Source: Azolla caroliniana (Eukaryota > Polypodiophyta). From it: a stretch of 64,000 nt of DNA. The stretch lies in contig JBHGNT010000001.1 of the NCBI GenBank assembly GCA_043228905.1, positions 11,036,001 to 11,100,000 of the forward strand, read 5' to 3'. Numbering within the stretch: the first letter of the stretch is position 1; each line of letters opens with the position of its first letter. Of this stretch, positions 55,136 to 64,000 are shown piece by piece. The translations under genes were made by a program, and so were the position numbers. The notes under the pieces were generated by a model. The model was not told where the DNA came from. It saw nothing but the letters and a program-made list of their open reading frames with translations, and did no database searches.

Positions 55136-55827
55136 TGTTGTGTTCTTCCTCCTCATGGGGCCGGCTGAAAGTCGGCTTACGGCTAAGAGTCGTTAGAATT
55201 GGCTAAGGGACAAAAATGCACATTATGTATGTATATATATATATGTACTTGGAAAAGAAGATTATGTGAATGTATAATGCTGTATGCAGAACAGTGTGTA
55301 AGATATTCAGAGATAGAGAGTACTCTACAGTGTTTTGTGAGACTCAGAAGAGACACAAGGCGACTTCAGAAGATGACTTGCAGGTGTTGTTGCACCACCA
55401 TCTCTGAGCGAGCTGTCATCATACTAGGTTTTATCGCTCCGTGTTTTTTTCTTATTGTTCTCTGTGTGTTTCTGTCCATTTGTTGGACGAAATTGTATCA
55501 AGGTTGTGGCCTTGAGATCTGGTATTCCCCTAGTGATCTAGGGAGGTTGGAACTATCTGTATACACTCCTACACAGTGAAGTTTTGGTGCCCTGAAGGTC
55601 CCATGGTTTTTCCTGTTTTAGGGTTTTCCACGTAAATACTTTGTGTCACTGTTTTACAGTTTGTTTTGTTTTTCTCTTAAGATGTAATCTCTTGTTTGGT
55701 CTTATAGGCCATTTTGGCCTCTTAAATGATGTTAATATATCTTTCTTTCTTTCTGTTGTAAAATTGTATTCCCGAGTGGTCAGTAGTAGCTTGACAGGCC
55801 GGCTGATTCCTTCCTCTAATATTTTCA
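55136..55827 (+). repeat. Element G 5' LTR
   Basis: Begins TGTTGTG (exact first base uncertain) and ends attttca, three bases before the primer site. A TATA-like (ta)n stretch lies near 55228. The partner LTR is not in the window. Confidence 0.6.
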
Positions 55828-55930
55828 AACTGGTAATCAGAGCAGTAGGTTTAGATGGAGGGGAAAATGAGTGGCTTCCCGGGAATGATTGTGTTGGGAC
55901 TCCCACAACTACTCTGACTAGAAGATCAAG

Positions 55931-58369
55931 ATGGAGAATCTCCTAATAGTTAGGCATTTGTATGAGCCGATCTATATGAATGAAGTGTCGACTGGGGTAG
56001 TTGAATCCGAGTGGAAAATGCTTAATAGAAAGGCCGTAGCAACTATCAGACAGTTTGTTGACGTGAGCATCCTCCAACATGTGACAAATGACACAAATGC
56101 CTTCGCGCTGTGGCATAAGCTTGCCGGCATGTATCAGAGGAAAAATGCTCTTACCAAGGCATCCCTGATGAGAAAACTGGTGAGGCTGAAGTACACAGAT
56201 GGTGATAACATTGTGGTGCACACCGGTAAATTCATGTTCTTAGTGAACCAACTGGCTTCAGCCAAGATGCCTTTAGATGATGATATACAAGCTCTGTTGC
56301 TACTTTCTTCCCTACTAGACAGCCGGAAAACCCTAGTAGTGTCACTAAGCAACTCTTGTCAAGAAGAGAATTTGTCTTTAGAGGTAGTAAAGACAAGTCT
56401 TCTGAATGAAGAGACGAGAAGAAAATAAATGGGTGCTTCGTCTCAATCAGAAGCAAATGTGGCACAAGATCCCAGTAGAGGGAATCGTGACCAGTCTAGA
56501 GGGATGTCAAAAGCTAAGGGAAAAGTCACATGTTTCTACTGTGGGACACTGGGACATTTCCAAAAGAATTGTCGATACTTTAAGAGAGACAAAGGAAATG
56601 TTGATAGTGCTGAGCCGAAGAAAATTTCAGAAGAGAAAAGTACCTCAGCCATTGCAGCCAGTGAAGAAGAGCTTAGTGAACAAGCATGTGTGTCCGGTGC
56701 ATCATTTCATCTAACTCCCAAGAGAGAATGCTTCTCATCATATATAGCTGGTCACTATGGCCATGTTAAGATGGGGAATGATGGGTCATGCAAAATTGTT
56801 GGAATAGGAAATGTTTGTTTGTTAACATCTACTGGCTGTAGGTTAACGCTGAAAGATGTACGCCATGTTCCGATGTTAGATTGAATCTAATATCGGCCGG
56901 ACAGCTTGATGATGAAGGCTACAGTGGTAGCTTTCAGAATGGTACTTGGAAATTTTGCAAGGGAAGTGAGATTGTGGCTTGAGCACAAAAGCATAACACA
57001 TTATGTGTCATGCATGCAAAATTGTGCCGAGATGAGGTCAATGTGGTGGCCGACTGAAATGGAGAGTTATGGCATAAGAGGCTTGGCCACATGAATGAGA
57101 GGGGGATCTCCAATGAGGAGAGAACATGCCTTAGAACTGGCCCATATAGATGTACGCTATGTGGATGCTAAGTCACATCATGGTGCACAATACTTTGTAA
57201 CCTTCATTGATGATGACAACAGAAAGTTGTGGGCTTTCGTGCTGAAGAGTAAAGACCAGGTGTTGACGGTCTTCAAGGAGTTTCAAGCCAAAGTTGAAAG
57301 AGAATCCGGACAAAAGTTGAAGACTGTCTGGACAGGCAATGGCGGTGAGTACCAGGGTCAATTTGAGTTGTATTGCAAGAGTCAAGGTATCAAACTTGAG
57401 TATACAGTGCCAAAGACACCTGAGCTGAATGGTCGGGTAGAGAAGATGAACAGGACCATAATGGAGAGGATGAGAAGCATGCTTTCACATGCAAAATTGC
57501 CGAAGTCATATTGGGCCGAGGCAATGATGACAGCTGTTTATCTCATAAACAGGTCCCCCTCAGTGCTCTAAATGGTGATGTCCCACAGAGGGTGTGGACA
57601 AGAAGAAATATCTCCTACCAACACTTGAGAGTGTTCGGATGCTTGGCTTATATGCATGTTGCAAAAGATCAAAGGTCAAAGCTGGACAGCAAGTCCAAGC
57701 CATGGATATTCTTAGGGTACTCAGAAGATGAGTTTGGATACACGTTGTGGGATCTGGTTGATAAGAAAGTGGTGAGGAACCGTGATATTGTGTTTATGGA
57801 AGACAAGCCGATTGAAGATTGGATGCAACAGCCACTGTTGTCTTCCCAGCCGGTTGCCCTTATGGATTCTACACTTGCCGACTCTAGCCCTGTAGAGCCG
57901 GCCGGCATACAACAGCCGGGTAGATGCAGCCGAATCTGAGTCGATTGCTGTGGGAAGAAGATACCCACTCAGACAAAGAAAGGCATCCTCCCGATATCCA
58001 GCCTATCGCCAGTGAATATATTTTGCTGACTGATGAAAGTGAGCCGGAGTGTTTTAAAGAAGCCATGTCGGATGTGCACAATAGGGAGTGGTATAGTGCC
58101 ATTCAAGATGAGATAAATTCCTTGCAGGAGAATCACACACCTATGATCTGATGGAGCTGCTGAGGGAAAGAGAGCTCTTAGAAACAAGTGGGTTTTCAAA
58201 TTGAAAACTGGAGAAGACAGTTGCCCACCCAGATACAAAGCCCACATAGTGGTGAAGGGCTTTCAACAGAAAAAGGGCGACTTTGATGAGATCTTTGCTC
58301 CAGTTCTGAAGATGACATCCATTCAGATTGTTTTAAGTGTAGCTGCCAGTATGAATCTGGAGATTGAAT
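55931..58369 (+). pseudogene. Element G gag, protease, integrase and start of RT
   Basis: Gag of UBN2/copia type (HKLAGMYQRKNALTKASLMR, KMPLDDDIQALLLLSSL) leads after a TAA to zinc knuckle CFYCGTLGHFQKNC and a protease-like region (GASFHLTPKRECFSSYIAG). Several frameshifts follow. Integrase at 57095-57571 has HIDVRYVDAKSHHG, FIDDDNRKLWAF, WTGNGGEY and NGRVEKMNRTIMERM. The second catalytic Asp (usually DNGGEY) is Gly. RT begins EWYSAIQDEINSLQENHT and reaches VVKGFQQKKGDFDEIFAPVL before element H interrupts at 58370. Confidence 0.75.
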
Positions 58370-58521
58370 TGTTGACATATTTCGGTAGTGATGTGTGTGA
58401 ACACACTTAGGACAACAGGGGCATTTTTTCCCTCTTTAGGAGGTTTTTTCCCCCTGTCTAAAAATACTCTTAGAACCCTAAAGTGGTGAAGCTTTTTGGG
58501 ATTCAATGCAAGAACCCAACA
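58370..58521 (+). repeat. Element H 5' LTR (one minisatellite unit)
   Basis: 152-bp LTR with a single tgtgtgaacacacttaggac unit. Confidence 0.85.
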
Positions 58522-58868
58522 GTAGTATCAGAGCTACAAAGCGACATTTGAGCAGCAACACAACGGCTCTCATATGCAGTCCGTCTATGCCATCTGTGGT
58601 GGCGTTTTTCTGCTGTTGAGAAAACAAATTTCTGCGTGTTTTCTTTCTCTCCACAGTTTCAGTTGTGTTTTTTATTCTGCCTCCACGTCGATTCAATCCT
58701 AGAAAAAGCCTCCTTGAGTCTTCCAAGACATTCCTACAACCCTCAGAAATCAGATTTGCTTCCCTTTTCTCTTTGCTTGTTCATCTTTCAAGTCAAAGAG
58801 GTACGCTATTCCCTTTTATTCATTCAGCAGTTCATTTTTTTACATCAAAACGTGTTCAGTCCACGGCC

Positions 58869-61800
58869 ATGGCTGAGAACAACGATGTATTTCAAATGCT
58901 TGCTGTTGAGGATAAACTGGATGGAACAAATTACCCTCTTTGGGCTTATATGATGTGCCATGTATTGGTAGCAAAGGGGTTGTGGAATGTGGTTCAAGGG
59001 TCTGAAAAACGTCCTGTTGTTGAGAACACAAATGCTGATGGTATTGATTCAGTCGAGGATGTTGATCATCCTGCTGATGCCCATGCTACAGTTTCTATTA
59101 TACCAACTGCAGAGCAACTTCGTTGGGATGGCAGAGATGCTCAAGCACATGCTTTGTAGCTTTGTCTGTGAAGCGTGCCATTATTCCCCATGTTCACTCT
59201 TGCAAGACGGCAAAGGATGCTTGGGATACTCTTACCACTTTGTACCAAGCAAGAAATGAGGCTTGTGTTACTTATCTCCGAAAACAATTGGAGAGCAAGC
59301 ACATGAATGAAGGGGATTCTATGGACAGTTTTCTTACAAAAATCAAAGATTTAAAGGAACAATTAATTTCTGCTGATGAAATGATATCAGATAGTTCACT
59401 TGTGCAGACCGTTCTAAATGGTCTTCCTAATTCATATCAGAGTTTTGTTTCTACTCTTCGTTTAATGATGAAAGGCAATCCCAATGCCTTATCATTCAAG
59501 GAGCTAGTCTATGTTTTGTTACAGGAAGATCAGTCTAGGCAAAACAGGTCTATTATGCGTGTTGCAGATCAAGCTTTCCTAGCTAGTCAGAAGGGCAAAG
59601 GTAAATGGAACTCTTTTGCTAGCAAGCAAAGATTTGCTAATAATTCACAAGTGAATGAAAAAAAACAAGACCAGAAACAACAACTATTTTGCAAATATTG
59701 TAAAGGAATTGATCATATTATAAAGAACTGTCCAAAATTGGCAAAGAAAAAAGAGGCAAGACTCGTTGTTGCAGAAGTTTCTGCACCAAAAATAGAGTCT
59801 GCAAATCTTGTGCAGAATGAAGAATGGGCATTTACTATTGTTTGTAGTTTTGACCCATCTTCACCTGAACAATGTATGTCTGTTGCACAATCAAATGTTT
59901 GGTACTTCGACAGTGGCGCAAACAAACATATTACCTCGCAACGCAATTTCTTCACTTCATTGGAGCCTGCCCCTACAGGGAATACTATCACATGCGCCAA
60001 CAACTCATCTTATCCAGTTATGGGTGTTGGTAAGATCATTTTGACTACTGCTGATGGTAGTCCTTTCATCTTGTTAGATGCTTTGTTTGTGCCAAGGATC
60101 AAGAAAAATCTGTTGTCGGGTTGGCTTGGTTGTTAAATTTGTTGATGACAGGTGTACAGTTCATGATCTGTCCAATGGGGATATTATTATTGCTTCTGGC
60201 ATTTTATGTCGTGGGCTGTATAAGCTCATAGATTATGAACGATCTATAAATGATTCAGCCTATGCAATATAGGATTCTCAGGCTATTTCAGATGCAAAGA
60301 TTTGGCATGCACGCTTTGGTCATCTAAATTTTTCGCCTGCAGAAATCTGAAATGGTCTCCTCCTTGCCCAAACTTCAGGCACCTCGGAAGCATGTTTTTG
60401 AAGGCTGCATTTTGGGCAAAATGCATCGTTCATCCTTTCCAAAAGATGGTTCAGTTCGAGCTATGCAAAAATTGCAGCTTGTTCATAGTGATGTTTGTGG
60501 TCCTATGCAGACACATTCTCTTGGGAACTATCTTTATTTTGTGACTTTCATTGATGACTTTTCTAGGCATGCATGGGTACATCCATTGAAGGCAAACTCC
60601 GAAGTGTTTCTGTGCTTCAAACAATTTCTAGCTTTGGCTGAGAATTTGTCATCATGTAAAATGGGCACCCTCCGTTCTGATCGAGGGGGGGAGTATATGT
60701 CTTCTGAGTTTAATGCATTTCTGGCTGAACGTGGGATAAAACATCAGTGTACAGTGCCGTATACACCTCAACAAAATGGAGTTGCTGAAAGAAAGAACGG
60801 GTCACTCATGGAAATGGCGAGGTGTATGGTCAAAGTCAAGCCTTACCACATAGTTTTTGGCTTGAGGCTGTCATGTGTGCAGCATATGTACTTAACAGGT
60901 GTCCCACTAAAGCACTGCACTCTATCACTCCATATGAAGCTTGGCATGGCCAAAAGCCATCTGTTGCTCATCTGAGTGTTTTTGGTTGTTTGGCATATGC
61001 ATTAGTGCCTAAACAACAACGCAAAAAATTGGATGATAAAGCAGTGAAATGTATTTTTGTAGGATATAGTTCTGAAAGTAAAGGCTATCGTCTGTATCAT
61101 CCACAATCTAAACGCATTTTGGTTAGCCGTGATGTTTTTGTGGAGGATGCAATACAGCCACTTCTTTCATGTACGAAGGAGACATCAATTAGCTCCAAAG
61201 ATGTGTATGACACTTTGTTGCCTCTGTTTACAAGTGGACAATTAAGTGTTGACCCACTTGAGGCACCTTCTCAGCCTTTGGAAGCTACTCATAATGATGC
61301 AGATCATTCCATTTCTGATGCAGACTTACATGATGCACTTATTAATGAGAGGGCTGATATAGAAGAGGCAAAGACTGTGCCTAGATGGCTGTTGCAGACT
61401 TTGCAAGACAGTAAATTGGATTTTCCTTTGCCATACCGTACTCGTTCAACTTATCATAGTGCTGCTTTTGCATCAGATTGTTATGCAATGGCTGCCTCTA
61501 GTCTTTGCAATGAGAGTGAGCCTGTTTCTTTTGATGAAGCACAAAATTCAGAAAATTGGATGGCTGCTATGCAATCAGAATATGAGGCTATTATGAAGAT
61601 TGGTACATGGTCTTTATGTGACTTGCCTCCTAGCAAGAAGGCTATTAGCACTAAGTGGGTATATAAGCTAAAACGTAAACCTGATGGAACAATTGACAGG
61701 TATAAGGCTAGGCTTGTTGTGAAAGGTTATGCCCAAGAAAAAGGCATTGATTTTGATGAGACCTTTGCTCCCACCTGCCGTATGACTACTGTTCGTAGCA

Positions 61801-63038
61801 TCTGTGCAATTGCAGCTCATCGTGGTTGGAATGTACATTAGTTGGACATTAAAACAACATTTTTCAATGGTGATCTTCATGAGGAAGTGTATGTATCCCA
61901 GCCCCGTGGTTTTGTGCAAAAAGGGTATGAACACAAAGTGTGCAAGTTGCGAAAGGCATTATATGGCTTGAAGCAAGCACCGTGTTCTTGGTATGAAAAG
62001 ATACATGCCTATTTGATTGCATTTGGGTTTGAGAATAGTCCAACTGAAAGCACCTTATATGTTAGGCGTGCTGATGATGTATTTCTGATCATGATGTTGC
62101 TCACTGGTCCCAATGAGAAGCATATTGCTAACTTTAAGGCTGATTTGCATGCCTCTTTTGAGATGTCAGATTTGGGGCATTTGCATCATTATTTGGGCAT
62201 TCAATTTATGCAAGTTGATGGTGGAATAGCTTTGTGTCAATCGAAATACATTGACACATTATTGCAGCGTTTTGGCCTTGAAGACTGTAAACCTATTGCC
62301 ACTCCCATGGAGAAAGGTTTACATTTGAGCCTTCATGATGCTGGAGATGCATTTGATACTGTTCTCTATCAGCAGGCAGTTGGATGCTTGATTTACTTAT
62401 GCATAACCCCACCTGACATTCAGTTTGCTGTCTCTCAGATGAGCAGGTTTATGCATTGCCCAGGAGTTAAGCATTGGCAGGCAGTTAAGCACATCTTTCG
62501 CTGCTTGAGTGGTACCCGGTCACTTGGGTTGTTTTATCCCAAGGGGGGATCACTACCGCCAGACCTGCATGCTTTTTCTGACTCTGATTGGGCTGGTTGT
62601 TATGACACTCGTGTGTCCACAAGTGGTTTTTGCTTCATGCTTGGTAGCTCATGCATATCTTGGTTGAGCAAGAAGCAGCCTATTGTGGCCACTTCTAGTT
62701 GTGAGGCTGAGTATAGGGCAGCTTTCATAGCTACAATTGAGTGTGTGTGGCTCAGACGCCTTTTAGCTGATTTGGGTGTTGGTCAGTCTTCTGCCACCAC
62801 CATCTTCACTGACAGTCAAAGCGCAATGGCAGTTGCGAGGAACCCTGTGTTCCATGCTCGCACTAAGCACATCGAGGTGCATTATCACTATGTCAGGGAA
62901 AGGTTCTCTGCTAGAGAGATCAGTTTGGCTTATGTGCCCACGCAGGAGAACATTGCAGACCTCTTCACAAAGGCTCTGCCTAGGGAGAAGTTTGAAGCTT
63001 TCCGCAAAGCGTTAGGCCTACTACCATTTGTGGATTGA
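58869..63038 (+). pseudogene. Element H gag-pol polyprotein, disrupted
   Basis: ATG at 58869 (MAENNDVFQMLAVEDKLDGT) with copia gag. A frameshift lies near 59155. Then zinc knuckle CKYCKGIDHIIKNC and protease NVWYFDSGANKHI. After a frameshift near 60115 comes integrase (LVHSDVCGPM, FIDDFSRHAWVHP, LRSDRGGEY, NGVAERKNGSLMEMAR) with another frameshift near 60830. RT spans 61600-62330 with TAG at 61839 (WNVH-stop-LDIKTTFFNG, expected Gln). The YVDD catalytic block is missing (FLIMMLLTGPNEKHI). RNase H is intact (SDSDWAGCYDTRVSTSGFCF, SWLSKKQPIVATSSCEAEYR, FTDSQSAMAVARNPVFHAR) and ends at 63038. Confidence 0.8.
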
Positions 63039-63116
63039 TCTCTATCCACGTAGCTTGGCACTTGCTTAGCCATGAGTGCTAGCTCCTTGTTCACCACATC
63101 ACTCCCAAGGGGGATT

Positions 63117-63374
63117 TGTTGACATATTTCGGTAGTGATGTGTGTGAACACACTTAGGACAGTGTTGTGTGAACACACTTAGGATAGTGATGTGTGTGAA
63201 CACACTTAGGACAGTGATGTGTGTGAACACACTTAGGACAGTGATGTGTGTGAACACACTTAGGACAACATGGGCATTTTTTCCCTCTTTAGGAGGTTTT
63301 TTCCCCTTGTCTAAAAATATTCTTAGAACCCTAAAGTGGTGAAGCTTTTTGGGATTCAAAGCAAGAACCCAACA
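63117..63374 (+). repeat. Element H 3' LTR (five minisatellite units)
   Basis: 258-bp LTR with about five tandem copies of a 26-bp unit (gtgtgaacacacttaggaca) where the 5' LTR has one. The 106-bp length difference equals four units. Confidence 0.88.
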
Positions 63375-64000
63375 TGAACGGTTGGATGTAAAAACAACAT
63401 TCCTACATGGTGAATTGGAATAGGAAATCTATATGCAGCAAGCTGAGGGTTTCGACGTGAAAGGAAAGGAAAATCTTGTATGCAGGTTGAGGAAGAGTTT
63501 GTATGGATTGAAACAAGCTCCTTGACAATGGTATAAGAAGTTTGAATCCTTCATGCTGAAACATAGTTTCCACAAAACACAAGCCAATCATTGTGTATTT
63601 GTGAAGAGGTACGATGAAGGTGATTTTCTGATTCTCCTACTTTATGTAGATGATATGCTGGTTGTCAAACTGGATTCTAACAAGATTGCAAGTTTCAGAT
63701 TTTGGGAATGCACGTAGTCCCGGACAGGACTAAAAATATGCTATGGTTGTCACAAGAGAAATATGTGACAAAAGTATTACAAAGGTTAAATATGTATAAT
63801 GCAAAACTTGTTGGATCTACACTGCTGGTGAACTTTAAACTGAATTCTGGTCAATGTCAGAAAAGTGAAAAGGTTAAGGCTCAGACGGAAAAGGTGCCGT
63901 ATGCCTCAGCTGTTTGTAGCCTAATGTATGCCATGGTTTGTACTAGGCTGGACATTGCCTTTGTTGTTGGAACAGTCAGCTGATTTATGAGCAATCTTGG
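63375..64000 (+). pseudogene. Element G reverse transcriptase, continued
   Basis: Resumes as RLDVKTTFLHGELE, a TAG, EIYMQQAEGFDVKG, RLRKSLYGLKQAP, a TGA, WYKKFESFML, then the active site YVDDMLVV and a frameshift near 63690. Later text (EKVPYASAVCSLMYAMVCTR, DIAFVVGTVS) leads into RNase H. The sequence leaves the window here. Confidence 0.75.

Larger units (their letters stand above)
58370..63374 (+). mobile_element. Element H: Ty1/copia inserted in the RT of element G
   Basis: LTRs at 58370-58521 (152 bp) and 63117-63374 (258 bp) both start TGTTGACATATTTCGG and end AAGAACCCAACA. The primer site is GTAGTATCAGAGC (58522). The polypurine tract aaggggga lies before the 3' LTR. The target duplication is tgaat/tgaac (58365-58369 and 63375-63379). 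Removing H rejoins the G reading NLEIE to LDVKTTFLHGE. The LTR size difference is due to a minisatellite. Outside it about four bases differ. Confidence 0.85.
55136..64000 (+). mobile_element. Element G: Ty1/copia retrotransposon, runs off the window
   Basis: The 5' LTR is about 55136-55827, followed by primer site TGGTAATCAGAGC (55831). Coding remains of gag and pol lie in plus orientation, interrupted at 58370-63374 by element H. RT continues at 63375-64000. The 3' LTR is outside the window. It lies on the 5' side of the retained C2-gene exons, probably in an intron. Confidence 0.8.

Overview
The window looks like a transposon-rich intergenic block of a land-plant nuclear genome. Two ordinary plant genes with GT-AG introns sit at the right. 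One, at 47224-51025 (+), encodes a membrane-anchored Pro/Ser-rich protein resembling the DUF7036 group. The other, at 52886-54063 (-), is the 3' part of a C2-domain gene resembling the NTMC2T6/At1g53590 group. The rest is LTR retrotransposons nested several layers deep, plus decayed LINEs. A sushi/Tf1-like chromovirus and a DUF7869-like gene lean towards a non-seed plant (moss, lycophyte, fern or hornwort); that is inference. Coordinates may be off by 1-3 bases at some boundaries.

Layout. Positions 346-41460 are one old Ty3/gypsy chromovirus shell (A; LTRs 346-803 and 41004-41460, target-site duplication (TSD) ctctc, LTRs about 7% diverged). Inside A are: (i) TRIM-like family F, with head-to-head inverted LTR copies at 3002-4322 and a 3' LTR at 4539-4905 plus 10574-11045; (ii) a young, nearly intact chromovirus B (4906-10573, TSD gtagc) inserted in that F LTR; (iii) a broken host-like gene on the minus strand (31256 to 12126) combining a ParB-like domain with a bacterial-type DNA amino-methyltransferase; (iv) a gag-only element C (12632-27506) inserted in an exon of that gene, itself carrying an OTA-type gypsy element D (14827-24809, TSD atcgt); (v) a Ty1/copia element E (31666-37337, TSD attat); (vi) a DUF7869-like gene (38268-40064, +), divergent from the methyltransferase gene; (vii) the integrase tail of A (40060-41000). 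On the right, copia G (55136 to beyond 64000) lies upstream of the retained C2-gene exons, probably in an intron, and is split by copia H (58370-63374).

The most unusual part is the divergent gene pair. The ParB-methyltransferase gene can be rebuilt as six exons whose phases agree across every splice junction. Its first intron holds an array of about nine palindromes (core ACTCGATACG-N-CGTATCGAGT, one with 25-bp arms). With copia E removed, its start lies about 1.3 kb from that of the DUF7869 gene. The pair could be a decayed cargo or mobile module. Element B is the second highlight: it shows a self-priming primer site (12 nt matching the predicted RNA 5' end) and a compact -1 frameshift signal (GTTAAAC, 6-nt spacer, 11-bp hairpin) between gag and pol.

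Most genes in the nest are broken by stop codons that look like C-to-T changes (CGA to TGA, CAG to TAG), as expected of long-methylated DNA.
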